The notes under the pieces are model-generated. The model was not told the origin of the DNA. It did no database searches and saw only the letters and a list, made by a program, of their open reading frames with translations. The translations under genes and the position numbers were made by a program. A stretch of 64,000 nt of DNA from Leptospira haakeii (lineage in GTDB: Bacteria > Spirochaetota > Leptospiria > Leptospirales > Leptospiraceae), in assembly GCF_002812045.1 (NCBI RefSeq), contig NZ_NPEG01000009.1:80644-144643 (forward strand), in the 5' to 3' direction. Positions 18,299 to 26,057 of this stretch are shown one piece after another. Numbering within the stretch: the first letter of the stretch is position 1; every line of letters starts with the position of its first letter.

Positions 18299-19150
18299 AT
18301 GATGAGCAGCGAAATATTACAGGATAAGGATTTTCATTTTTATCCGGTCAGAAAACCTAAATTCGAATTCAGCGAGAATGGAACCAGTAAACATTGGATG
18401 GACGGTTCCGCTTATAAAACACATATTTTGAATACTTGGACTCTCTTTTTTCCAGATGGAGAAAGATTCTTTATCAGAAGTATCCAAAAATTCCTGCCAA
18501 ATATAAAAGATCCAAGAGTTCTTCGAAATGCAAAAGCATTCATGGGCCAAGAAGCCCAACATGCCGGGGAACATAAAAAAACCTGGAAAATTCTCGAAGA
18601 CCAAGGATTTAAAATCAAAACATTCACAGACTTTGTGAATTCATTTTTCGTGAATTTTGTGGAAAAGATAATGTCGGCTAAGTCTTGTTTGGCGGCTACA
18701 GCGGGTGCGGAACATTATACTTCTCTTGTGGCTACGATCGGATTACAAATTAAGGCATTAGATCAAGCTGAATCGGAGATGAAACGGCTGTGGGAATGGC
18801 ATGCAGCAGAAGAGATAGAGCACAAATCAGCGGCTTATGATGTGTTTTTGGATATCAGCGGAAATTATTTCAGAAGAATGATCACTTTCCTTGGAGTGAC
18901 AATCGTATTCTGGGCGGCAACATTTATAGGCGCTGAAATTCTTCTTTGGCAGGAAGGACTTACTTTTAAATGGAAAACTAGAAAAGATGCTTTCCGTTTT
19001 ATCTTTATAGACGAAAAGGTCTTCTTTCATGCTGCGGGTGCATTCTTCAGATACTTCCGTCCTGGATTTCATCCGGAACAAGAAGATAATTTGGAATTGA
19101 GTAGGGCAATCTTCGAATCCCCAGAGCATACATATAAGGAAATTGCATGA
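18299..19150 (+). CDS. Predicted metal-dependent hydrolase (PF10118-type)
   Basis: 283 residues matching the COG3687/PF10118 family by layout. It has VRKPKFEF near the start, GERFFIRSIQKFLP, MGQEAQHAGEHKK with helix-borne Glu/His residues, AGAEHYTSLVA, and WEWHAAEEIEHKSAAYDVFL. The repeated E-xx-H pairs on helices look like a ferritin-like di-metal site. A hydrophobic stretch (FLGVTIVFWAATFIGAEILLW, ~200-220) may contact membrane. The family is uncharacterised and is often found beside SDR and alpha/beta hydrolase genes of lipid metabolism, as here. It overlaps the next gene by 4 bp (ATGA at 19147), so translation is coupled. Confidence 0.85.
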   Translation: MMSSEILQDKDFHFYPVRKPKFEFSENGTSKHWMDGSAYKTHILNTWTLFFPDGERFFIRSIQKFLPNIKDPRVLRNAKAFMGQEAQHAGEHKKTWKILEDQGFKIKTFTDFVNSFFVNFVEKIMSAKSCLAATAGAEHYTSLVATIGLQIKALDQAESEMKRLWEWHAAEEIEHKSAAYDVFLDISGNYFRRMITFLGVTIVFWAATFIGAEILLWQEGLTFKWKTRKDAFRFIFIDEKVFFHAAGAFFRYFRPGFHPEQEDNLELSRAIFESPEHTYKEIA

Positions 19151-19947
19151 GCAGATTAAGCGGGAAAAACATTCTAATCACCGGAGCAAGCGGTGGTTTT
19201 GGTAAAGAACTAACCAAACAACTATTAAATAAGGGCGCCAATCTAGTGCTAACGGATATGAAAGCGCCGGAGACCAAAGCAGAATTCTATTTAGAAAATT
19301 CTAAAGCGGTTTCGGGAAAAATACTCGGAAGTTTTGCAGCAGACTTAAGCAGTGAATCAGGTTGCGAAAAAGCGTATAAAGAAGCGATCAAGATCCAGCC
19401 TAAGATCGATATTCTAGTAAATAACGCAGGTTTAGCATTCGGTGGAAGACTACTGGATGTTCCAATGGACAAATGGAAATTAATCTTGGACGTAAACTTA
19501 TACGCTCCAATCTATCTTTCTCGTTTATTCTTACCTGCAATGTTGGAAAGAAAATACGGACAGATCGTAAATCTTTCCTCATGTGCCGGGATCACAGCTC
19601 CAGGCGAGTTAGTGTATTATTCTGTTTCCAAATTCGGGATCAGAGCCTTGGGCGAAGCATTAGATTCAGGCTACAGGCATAAGGGAGTATATACGACTAA
19701 CGTGTATCCTTTCTTCGCAAATACGAATATTCTGCATTCTCAACAATTCGGAACGGATAAACCGAAAGTAGTTCCTTCTTTGATCGTAGACAGTCCTCAA
19801 ATGGTAGTTCGTGCCATAGTAAGAGGAATAGAAAAAAGAAAGATGCATGTTTTCCCGGGATTCACTGCGAAGTTATTGCGTTTCTTGACCAGACTGTCTC
19901 CTGGATTCTTAAGAGGAATGGAAAGACTAGGACAAAAATTTTCTTAA
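19147..19947 (+). CDS. Short-chain dehydrogenase/reductase
   Basis: 266 residues, a classical SDR. It has the cofactor motif TGASGGFGKEL (residues ~11-21), the NNAG motif (DILVNNAGLAFGG, ~90), the catalytic Ser in NLSSCAGI and the YxxxK pair in YYSVSKFG (~155-160). After the NNAG strand, helix and SDR order are normal. Substrate is probably a lipid-like alcohol or ketone, judging from the flanking metal-dependent hydrolase and alpha/beta hydrolase; this is inference from context. Its ATG overlaps the stop of the upstream gene, and the next gene starts 20 bp downstream, so it lies inside an operon. Confidence 0.9.
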   Translation: MSRLSGKNILITGASGGFGKELTKQLLNKGANLVLTDMKAPETKAEFYLENSKAVSGKILGSFAADLSSESGCEKAYKEAIKIQPKIDILVNNAGLAFGGRLLDVPMDKWKLILDVNLYAPIYLSRLFLPAMLERKYGQIVNLSSCAGITAPGELVYYSVSKFGIRALGEALDSGYRHKGVYTTNVYPFFANTNILHSQQFGTDKPKVVPSLIVDSPQMVVRAIVRGIEKRKMHVFPGFTAKLLRFLTRLSPGFLRGMERLGQKFS

Positions 19948-19967
19948 ACGAAAAAGAGGCGAAAAAT

Positions 19968-20912
19968 ATGGCGGCTACCCAACTGGAAAACGGTGTAAAA
20001 AAGGAAAAAAAGGAAGTTTGGACGGAAACCTTCGTCCATAACGGTGACGTTTCTTTGTATGTAAAATACAACCATACAGCGAAAGAAAGACCGAACAGAC
20101 CCACAGTTCTTTTCGTTCACGGATATCCTGACGATCATAGGGTCTGGTCCTACCAGATGGAATCTTTAAAAGAGGATTATAATGTGGCCGCTTTGGATCT
20201 GAGAGGTTCAGGAAAATCGGATAAACCTAAAAAACAGAAAGCATATAATGTTCGTAGAATATTCGAAGATCTTGAAACAGTAATCCGATTTGTCGGTAAT
20301 GATAAACCTGTACATCTTGTTGCCCATGACTGGGGATCTTTGATCAGTTGGGCATTCGTTGCCGATGAACAAAAATCAGTTTGGGCAAAATCTTATACTG
20401 CAATGGGCGGGCCTCACCCTGTTCTTGGGAAGAGAAGCGCTTTTCAAATGGCTCTTTCCGGGAATCCACTTTCTTTGTACAAGGCACTTTCTCAGCTCAA
20501 AAGATCTTGGTACATTCTATATTTCCAAATTCCTTTTGTGCCTGAATGGATCTGGAAAACTTTCAGTAAATTTTTCTGGAAGTATACAATGAATACGGGT
20601 GGAGTTCCTAAGAATGACACACTTAGGAATAAATCCAAAGAAGAGATCGTTGCAACCACAGTTTCCAATGTGAATTTGTATAGAGAGCTACTTAGAGGGG
20701 AGAAGTATCCGGAACCGAAACATATCAAAGCTCCAGTCCAGGTTCTAATTCCTCTCAAAGATTTTGCGATCCGACCGGAGTTATACAGACTTCATGAAAG
20801 GATCTGTGATTCTTATAAAGAATATACATATGATAGCAATCACTGGATCCAAAGAACAATGCCTGATATGGTGAGCGAAAAGATAAGAGAGTTTGTTTGG
20901 GAAATCGGCTAA
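19968..20912 (+). CDS. Alpha/beta hydrolase (epoxide hydrolase-like)
   Basis: 314 residues. The fold is marked by the oxyanion motif FVHGYPDDHRVW (~46-57), LDLRGSGKSDKP, and the nucleophile elbow VAHDWGSLISW (~110-120), where Asp is the nucleophile as in epoxide hydrolases and haloalkane dehalogenases rather than the Ser of esterases. The late His is in DSNHWIQRTMPD and an Asp-containing loop is LKDFAIRP. A hydrophobic cap occupies ~150-215. It is the last gene of the AraC-linked cluster (16128-20912). The combination suggests handling of a hydrophobic epoxide, halide or ester, but the substrate is unknown. Confidence 0.88.
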   Translation: MAATQLENGVKKEKKEVWTETFVHNGDVSLYVKYNHTAKERPNRPTVLFVHGYPDDHRVWSYQMESLKEDYNVAALDLRGSGKSDKPKKQKAYNVRRIFEDLETVIRFVGNDKPVHLVAHDWGSLISWAFVADEQKSVWAKSYTAMGGPHPVLGKRSAFQMALSGNPLSLYKALSQLKRSWYILYFQIPFVPEWIWKTFSKFFWKYTMNTGGVPKNDTLRNKSKEEIVATTVSNVNLYRELLRGEKYPEPKHIKAPVQVLIPLKDFAIRPELYRLHERICDSYKEYTYDSNHWIQRTMPDMVSEKIREFVWEIG

Positions 20913-20985
20913 AAAACGTAAAATTGTAATTAACCCGAACTAGAAAAAAAAGAAACCAGATCCGTTCCGAAAGGGTCAGATAAAC

Positions 20986-21540
20986 ATGATCTTGAACGGA
21001 ATCCAAAAAATTCTAGTTTTATGGAAAGAGAAAGTTCTCCCGAACTCGGGAGCCCTTTCTTTTTTGATCATACCTTTTTTCGCATTGGTACTTGTCGCAG
21101 ACCAAGCAAAATCCTTATCCGATAAAGAAGTTCATCAATACTTTTATGAAACATGGAAATTAGAGATCGATTCCAAGGATAATTTGGAATTGTTCAAAGA
21201 AACCCAACATTGGATCGGAACTCCTCATAGAGACAATGGAAAAGACGAATCAGGGATAGATTGTTCCAGTCTTGCCGCAAAGCTTGTAAAAAAAGCATAT
21301 TCCAAAACGATAGCGGGTTCTTCCGAGAATATCTCCAAGCAGGTCAAAAGGATCTCTGACTCCGATTTGCAGGAGGGAGATTTAGTATTTTTTAATATAT
21401 ATGGCGAGAAGATCAGTCATGTAGGAGTTTATCTCAAGGATAGAAAGTTCGTACATGCTTCCGTAGTCAAAGGTGTAACAGTCAATTCTCTGGATGAGAA
21501 TTACTATAAGACTAGATTCGTATTTGCCGGAAGATTATAA
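20986..21540 (+). CDS. NlpC/P60-family cell-wall peptidase
   Basis: 184 residues. A hydrophobic N-terminal segment (ALSFLIIPFFALVLVADQA, ~23-42) is a signal anchor or signal peptide. The NlpC/P60 domain follows: the catalytic Cys in GIDCSSLAAKLV (~97), LQEGDLVFFN, and the catalytic His in KISHVGVYL, with a second polar residue in KFVHASVVKGV. These enzymes cut the gamma-D-glutamyl-diamino acid bond in peptidoglycan stem peptides. The gene immediately downstream is a VanX-like dipeptidase, so both act on cell-wall peptides. They are 73 bp apart and may be transcribed together. Confidence 0.88.
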   Translation: MILNGIQKILVLWKEKVLPNSGALSFLIIPFFALVLVADQAKSLSDKEVHQYFYETWKLEIDSKDNLELFKETQHWIGTPHRDNGKDESGIDCSSLAAKLVKKAYSKTIAGSSENISKQVKRISDSDLQEGDLVFFNIYGEKISHVGVYLKDRKFVHASVVKGVTVNSLDENYYKTRFVFAGRL

Positions 21541-21613
21541 CAAACTCGTTCCTGAAGCTAATCATTTAGTATTGATTGACAATTAAGGTTTAAGGGTCGA
21601 AATCAACTCTTGT

Positions 21614-22276
21614 ATGAGAGTTCGCAGTTTTGGTCTGATCGTCTTTTTTCTGTTAACCTTCTTCTATTGTCAAAAACCTCCAATCCCAAAATTAGAAGAA
21701 AGCCCACCACCTTTGAAGATCGAAAAAGGATTGGTAAACATAAGAGATATTGATCCGAATATAGAGATAGATCTGCGCTATTCCACTTCTGAAAATTTTA
21801 CGGGGTCGATTATCTATCCCTTCCAAACCTGTTTGCTCAGAAAAGAAACTGCAGAAAAATTAAAAGCCGCTAACTCCGAATTCCAAACCTACGGATACAG
21901 GATCAAAATTTGGGATGGGTATCGTCCTCCTTATGCGCAAAAAATTTTATGGGAGAAGGTTCCCAATCCAAGATATGTTGGAAATCCAACAAAGGGCGGT
22001 TCCGTTCATAATCGAGGCGGAGCAGTAGATCTCACGCTTATCGATTCGGAAGGAAACGAATTGGAAATGCCAAGTCTTTACGATGAATTCACTTATAAGG
22101 CTTCTCCTTTTCGTAAGGATCTGGAGCCGACAGTTTCTAAAAATTTGGAGGTCTTGGTTGGAATTCTAACAAAGCATGGATTCAAACAGATCAGTTCTGA
22201 ATGGTGGCATTATAACGACGGGGATGCAAAAGTTTATCCCCTAGTAGAGGTGGATCCGAAACTTTGGGAGAAATGA
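21614..22276 (+). CDS. ddpX: D-alanyl-D-alanine dipeptidase (VanX/DdpX family) lipoprotein
   Basis: 220 residues. The N-terminus (GLIVFFLLTFFYC) is a lipoprotein signal with Cys at ~18, placing the enzyme in the periplasm. VanX/DdpX motifs are complete: DLRYSTSENFTG, IWDGYRPPYAQ, the zinc-binding segment SVHNRGGAVDLTLID (His and Asp ligands) and the C-terminal EWWHYN with catalytic Glu and His ligand. The family hydrolyses D-Ala-D-Ala. A lipoprotein form suggests peptidoglycan recycling rather than vancomycin resistance, as no vanH/vanA genes are nearby. It follows an NlpC/P60 peptidase gene. Confidence 0.88.
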   Translation: MRVRSFGLIVFFLLTFFYCQKPPIPKLEESPPPLKIEKGLVNIRDIDPNIEIDLRYSTSENFTGSIIYPFQTCLLRKETAEKLKAANSEFQTYGYRIKIWDGYRPPYAQKILWEKVPNPRYVGNPTKGGSVHNRGGAVDLTLIDSEGNELEMPSLYDEFTYKASPFRKDLEPTVSKNLEVLVGILTKHGFKQISSEWWHYNDGDAKVYPLVEVDPKLWEK

Positions 22277-22362
22277 AACAGCGTTCTTCTAAAAGTTGAA
22301 CGAGTACGGAATCAATATTCTAGTTTATAGCTTGCTTTAATACTGTATTTTATTTTACATTG

Positions 22363-22380
22363 GTTAGCATAAAAGCTAAC
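22363..22380. promoter_or_regulatory. Inverted repeat upstream of the toxin gene
   Basis: GTTAGC-ATAAAA-GCTAAC, a perfect 6-bp inverted repeat ending 11 bases before the toxin start at 22392. Toxin-antitoxin operons are usually repressed by their antitoxin binding such a site, so this is a candidate operator for the XRE antitoxin. Confidence 0.5.
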
Positions 22381-22407
22381 ATTCGATTTGAATGATTCGA
22401 ATCGAAT
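22381..22407. promoter_or_regulatory. Long palindrome spanning the toxin start codon
   Basis: Thirteen-base arms around a central G (22394), complementary at 12 of 13 positions. The toxin ATG (22392-22394) lies at the centre. It directly abuts the inverted repeat at 22363-22380. It could be a second operator or an RNA hairpin hiding the start codon; no Shine-Dalgarno sequence is visible upstream. Confidence 0.5.
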
Positions 22408-22742
22408 TTTTTAAGAAAGAGAAAGGTAGATGTCCGGTAGAAGAATTTTTAGATTCTCAACCTGGGAAAGTTGCTCAGAAAATTACCTGGGTCTTAAAAA
22501 TTATAGAAGAAGGAAAAATTGTTTCTAAGCAATTTTTCAAAAAGATGATTGGGACCGATGAAATTTGGGAATGTAGGGTCGAGTACGGCTCTAACGCTTA
22601 CCGGATTTTTGCTTTTTGGGCGGAAAAGAATAAGTTAGTCTTAACTCATGGATTTCAAAAGAAGACCCAGAGAACACCTGATAAAGAAATTGTAAAAGCA
22701 GAGAGATATAGAAAGGATTATTTTGATAGGTTAAATAAATGA
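22392..22742 (+). CDS. HigB/RelE-type toxin (Gp49-like)
   Basis: 116 residues. The sequence begins IRIEFFKKEKGRCPVEEFLDS and continues with KITWVLKIIEEG, IWECRVEYGSNAYRIFAFW and LVLTHGFQKKTQRTP, the standard order in phage Gp49-like/HigB toxins of the RelE superfamily. These cut mRNA on the ribosome. The RVEYG-N-YRIF segment and late His-x-F-x-KK hold the residues expected at the active site. The toxin gene comes first and overlaps the antitoxin by 4 bp, the HigBA order. The start codon lies within a near-perfect palindrome (22381-22407). Confidence 0.88.
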   Translation: MIRIEFFKKEKGRCPVEEFLDSQPGKVAQKITWVLKIIEEGKIVSKQFFKKMIGTDEIWECRVEYGSNAYRIFAFWAEKNKLVLTHGFQKKTQRTPDKEIVKAERYRKDYFDRLNK

Positions 22743-23014
22743 GCGATCTGAATAAATATATTAATAAACGGAAGAAAAAAGACCCGAAATTTTCCGAAAA
22801 TTATGAAGCTGGATTTAATGATTTCAAGATTGGACTTTATCTGAGAGAGTTAAGAGTTAAAAAGGGGTTTACTCAAGAAGATCTCGCAGTTCGCCTAAAA
22901 ACTAAAAAAAGTGTAATTTCTCGAATGGAGAATCATGCCGAAGATATTCGTTTATCTACTCTGGAAAAAGTAGCCAAAGTTTTAGGTAAAAAACTCCACA
23001 TAAGTATTCGATAA
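22739..23014 (+). CDS. HigA-type XRE antitoxin
   Basis: 91 residues. A helix-turn-helix of the XRE/Cro type occupies residues ~33-88: LRELRVKKGFTQEDLAVRLK, then KSVISRMENHAEDIRLSTLEKVAKVLGKKL. The N-terminal ~30 residues (NKYINKRKKKDPKFSENYEAG) match the toxin-neutralising region of HigA-like antitoxins. It is expected to bind the upstream toxin (22392-22742) and repress the operon through the palindromes at 22363-22407. Start overlaps the toxin stop (ATGA). The next gene begins 10 bp downstream, so the methyltransferase may be read from the same promoter. Confidence 0.9.
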   Translation: MSDLNKYINKRKKKDPKFSENYEAGFNDFKIGLYLRELRVKKGFTQEDLAVRLKTKKSVISRMENHAEDIRLSTLEKVAKVLGKKLHISIR

Positions 23015-23024
23015 TTTTAATATA

Positions 23025-23975
23025 ATGAAACATTTAGAAATGTTCTCCAATCGTCTGACCAGGATGTCCAAACATTGGAAAAAATGGGCAAGAAGAAGAG
23101 GGATTACCTGCTTTCGGATATACGATCGCGACATTCCGCAGGTTCCTATCGTAATCGACCTATACGAAAATTTTTGCCTAGTCTCTGAATATTTGAATTC
23201 TTATCCGATGTCCGAAGAGGAAAGAGAATCGGAGAGAAATACTATCCGAAATTTTATAATCGAAATTCTTCAAATTGATCCTGAAAATTTGTTTTGGAAA
23301 ACCAGAGAGCGTAAGAAAGGAAATCTGCAATACGAAAAGTTGGATACACAAGAGAAATCCATCCAAGCAAACGAAGGCGGATTGAAATTTAAGGTAAACT
23401 TAAGCGATTATCTTGATACTGGACTCTTTCTGGATCACCGAACTACGCGAGATCTTTTTAGAAAAGAAGCCTCAGGGAAGAATGTTTTGAATTTATATTC
23501 TTACACAGGCGCATTCTCAGTATATGCTGCCGATGGTGGTGCGGAAAAAATTACTAGCGTGGATCTTTCTCAAAAATACTTGGACTGGTCCAAGGAAAAC
23601 TTTGAACTAAACGGATTTTCTCACGAAGGCCACGAGTTTATCAGAGAAGACATTACGGAATGGTTAAAAAGAGAAAGAAATAATCCTAAAAGAATACAAT
23701 ACGATCTTATCATAGTCGACCCACCTACATTCTCTAATAGCAAGAAGATGAGAGATATTTTCGATGTGCAAAGGGATTATACTTTTTTACTAAATTCAAT
23801 TTTTAGGGATTTTTCTGCGACAGGTGCGATTCTCTTTTTCTCCACAAATTTTAGAAAATTCAAATTGGATACAGATGAACTTTTGTGGGAAGATATCCAG
23901 GATATCACGAAACAAACTCATCCGGAAGATTTTCGGAATGAGAAGATACGATTTGTTTGGAAGATGAGGAAGTAG
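23025..23975 (+). CDS. SAM-dependent methyltransferase resembling the RlmK half of RlmKL
   Basis: 316 residues. The N-terminus (FSNRLTRMSKHWKKWARRRG, then CFRIYDRDIPQVPIVIDLYE) matches the RlmK (23S rRNA m7G2069 methyltransferase) half of gammaproteobacterial RlmKL. The SAM site is VLNLYSYTGAFSVYAADGGA with Asp in SVDLS. The catalytic motif is IIVDPPTFSNSKKM. TGLFLDHRTTRD is the conserved entry to the SAM fold. It probably methylates a guanine in 23S rRNA as a stand-alone enzyme; the exact base is inferred from the family. The gene begins 10 bp after the antitoxin and is followed by a repeat-rich gap. Confidence 0.82.
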   Translation: MKHLEMFSNRLTRMSKHWKKWARRRGITCFRIYDRDIPQVPIVIDLYENFCLVSEYLNSYPMSEEERESERNTIRNFIIEILQIDPENLFWKTRERKKGNLQYEKLDTQEKSIQANEGGLKFKVNLSDYLDTGLFLDHRTTRDLFRKEASGKNVLNLYSYTGAFSVYAADGGAEKITSVDLSQKYLDWSKENFELNGFSHEGHEFIREDITEWLKRERNNPKRIQYDLIIVDPPTFSNSKKMRDIFDVQRDYTFLLNSIFRDFSATGAILFFSTNFRKFKLDTDELLWEDIQDITKQTHPEDFRNEKIRFVWKMRK

Positions 23976-24019
23976 AGCTAAAATTCGAAATTGTTGTAAT
24001 TCCTACATACGGAAAAATT

Positions 24020-24280
24020 GGGCGGCCGCCTCGCTAAGCTCGGGCCGCGCTGCTCCGATTTCGCTACCGCTCATCCGGACTTCGTCCGGACTAAAGATCT
24101 GCGCATCGCTGCCGCGATTACTTCCACTGAGTCAAGAATATTCTTTTTGTGCTAAAATGTAGGAGCTCCTACAAAATTCGCAGAAATTTGTAGCTGCGAA
24201 TATTGCAGTTTTATGATAGATGGCAAAAGGTCTCCCACGGGCCACTCCCCCCTCCCAATGCCAGGGTGGGGGTAAGTTTT
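24020..24280 (-). repeat. Dispersed structured repeat, copy A
   Basis: This ~261-bp element is the reverse complement of 39505-39766, with long exact blocks. These include the GTAGGAGCTCCTAC palindrome (24159-24172), the GGCAGCGATGCG block, a TCCGGAC/GTCCGGA hairpin (24073-24092) and the terminal CGAGCTTAGCGAGG...GCCGCCC. It fills the gap between the methyltransferase (ends 23975) and the SDR gene (ends 24306). No plausible reading frame is present. The element's nature (non-autonomous mobile element, small RNA or protein-binding array) is unknown. Confidence 0.75.
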
Positions 24281-24287
24281 GACCCCT

Positions 24288-24301
24288 GTAGGAATTCCTA
24301 C
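24288..24301. repeat. Intergenic palindrome GTAGGAATTCCTAC
   Basis: A perfect 14-bp palindrome just outside repeat copy A and 4 bp from the SDR stop codon. The same or covarying sequence appears at 24159-24172, 39482-39495, 39613-39626 and 44829-44842. Confidence 0.7.
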
Positions 24302-24305
24302 AATT

Positions 24306-25109
24306 TCAGGTAACTGCGGTCTTAGACAAAAACTTCGCGAAAAACTTAGGGAAATAATGTCTTAAAAACAGACCAAATTTTTCTTTTCCACCGGCAATGA
24401 TTACTTGCAGATCTTCGTTCTCGATCGCATCCAAAATCTTGCGAGCGCATTCGTCCGCGTCGATCCCGTTTTCGATTACCTTATCCATTTTCTTTTGAGG
24501 AGTTCCATCTCCTTTAAGCGCGTTATGTGAAATATTAGTCTTCACAAAACCAGGATAAACCAAGGTAACTTTCAGATTTTCTTTTGTATTTTCAGCTCTA
24601 AGTGCTTCATAAAAACCGGTTAATGCAAATTTAGTGGAAGAATATCCAGTTCTCAATGGAACTCCGATTAGTCCTGCAACACTTGCAATTGTGGAGATCC
24701 AACCTTGTTTTCTTTCTCTCATATGAGGAAGTACTGCAAGTGTCAGAGCAATATTGCCGAAGTAGTTTACCTTCATCAAAGTTTCATAAGTTTCTAAGGA
24801 AGTCTCATGAGCCATAGAACGTTGGCTGATCCCTCCGTTATTGATGAGCACATCTATCTTTCCGAAAGTCTTAATAACTTGAGCGGGAACCTTTCCTAAC
24901 TTTTTATAATCTTCTAGATCCAAAGGAAGGATCATGCTGTTTGAATTCGTTAGTCCGTTCTCTTTGCGGACCCTTTTGAGTTCTTTTTCTCTTCTGGAAG
25001 AAAGAACTAAAGTCGCTCCTCTTCTGGCGGCTTCTTTTACTAAAGATTCACCGATCCCGGAAGAAGCTCCTGTAATCCATACGACTTTGTCTTTGAAAAA
25101 TTCTCCCAT
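24306..25109 (-). CDS. Short-chain dehydrogenase/reductase
   Basis: 267 residues, classical SDR. Cofactor motif TGASSGIGESL (~14-24), NNGG in place of NNAG (DVLINNGGISQRS, ~88), catalytic Ser in STIASVAGL and the YSSTKFA pair at ~155-160. LVYPGFVKTNIS is the typical strand after the active site. A hydrophobic C-terminal region (FGLFLRHYFPKFFAKFLSK) may associate with membrane, as in DHRS7-like SDRs. Substrate unknown. It is the third of three minus-strand genes (MscS, UbiA-like, SDR), with a 41-bp gap from the UbiA-like gene. Confidence 0.9.
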   Translation of the reverse strand: MGEFFKDKVVWITGASSGIGESLVKEAARRGATLVLSSRREKELKRVRKENGLTNSNSMILPLDLEDYKKLGKVPAQVIKTFGKIDVLINNGGISQRSMAHETSLETYETLMKVNYFGNIALTLAVLPHMRERKQGWISTIASVAGLIGVPLRTGYSSTKFALTGFYEALRAENTKENLKVTLVYPGFVKTNISHNALKGDGTPQKKMDKVIENGIDADECARKILDAIENEDLQVIIAGGKEKFGLFLRHYFPKFFAKFLSKTAVT

Positions 25110-25150
25110 ATTTTTATCTCCGATATTAAATTTCTTAGGTGGTCAAGGAT

Positions 25151-26035
25151 CTAAAGGAAGTTTAAGAACCAAGGGACAAGTCCCAAGATAAAAACTCCCT
25201 CTCCAAGGATCCTATACTTTTGAGAATCTTGGAATTTATCCGCGTAACGCAGGATTCCTCCCGGAACTGCACAGATCAGAGCGATCACCAAAGAGGCCGA
25301 AACCGAGGTGCCCGGCGCCCATTTCCGTATTCCGCCGGCCAATACTAAGGCAGCTAGAAATCCGAGCAAGGACAATCGTAACACCCATTCCTTAGCAAGT
25401 TTGGGAGAAAGGACTCCTAATAGATAAACCTGACCTTCCCTCGCGTCTAACTCTGCTTCCATGAGAGAATTCATTACTAAATTCAGAACGGTACCTAAAA
25501 AGAATAAGAAAAGAAGAAGGGGAACTATCCAAGAACGAAACCCTACAACCAATAGAGGGCCAAACCAAACTCCTAAAGTATAGATCAATGCTACCGAGAA
25601 TTCTTTTCCGAAACGTATCTTTCCCCAACGAGCGATTCCTAAATGAAGGGTAGCCAAGGCTGCTAATAATACTCCGCCAAGTAAAACGATCTCTCTTAAT
25701 AATAAGAATGCAAGGACTGCAGAAATGATTGCCGCAATTGTGCAGAGTATTGTCAAAACTCTGGAATTGTCGTAATGGAATTTGTGACGTGGATTGATGG
25801 AATTTTCTCCTACCTTCTTACCATCCAATAAATGGTCCAAGGTATAGATGACCCAAACGCTTAACGGAAGAAGAAACCACCATACTGTTTTCATCTTGGC
25901 GCCAGTCACTACAGTTGCCAAGGCTCCGGAACCTAAAACGCCAAGACAAATGTCCAAGCTAAGTACATGAACATAAAACCAAAGTTTGTTTTCTAAAACG
26001 TTTCGCATATGATCTCTATTACGACTGATTTCCAC
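25151..26035 (-). CDS. UbiA-like integral membrane protein
   Basis: 294 residues with about eight hydrophobic segments and almost no soluble domain. Two polar loops resemble the Asp-rich motifs of UbiA prenyltransferases in position but are divergent. The first is VIYTLDHLLDGKK...RHKFHYDNS (residues ~60-85), and the second is EAELDAREGQVYLLGVLSP (~190-208), which keeps a D-xxx-G-x(4)-LG pattern. It may be a distant UbiA-superfamily member or a pathway-specific relative; enzyme activity is uncertain because the canonical NDxxD is not exact. It lies 22 bp downstream of the MscS channel gene on the same strand. Confidence 0.6.
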   Translation of the reverse strand: MEISRNRDHMRNVLENKLWFYVHVLSLDICLGVLGSGALATVVTGAKMKTVWWFLLPLSVWVIYTLDHLLDGKKVGENSINPRHKFHYDNSRVLTILCTIAAIISAVLAFLLLREIVLLGGVLLAALATLHLGIARWGKIRFGKEFSVALIYTLGVWFGPLLVVGFRSWIVPLLLFLFFLGTVLNLVMNSLMEAELDAREGQVYLLGVLSPKLAKEWVLRLSLLGFLAALVLAGGIRKWAPGTSVSASLVIALICAVPGGILRYADKFQDSQKYRILGEGVFILGLVPWFLNFL

Positions 26036-26057
26036 GAATAGATTAGATTGTTTCTGA

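Noticed and set aside
23976..24305. A small gene in the repeat gap
   Set aside because: No frame with a start, ribosome site and coding pattern; the sequence is explained by repeat copy A.
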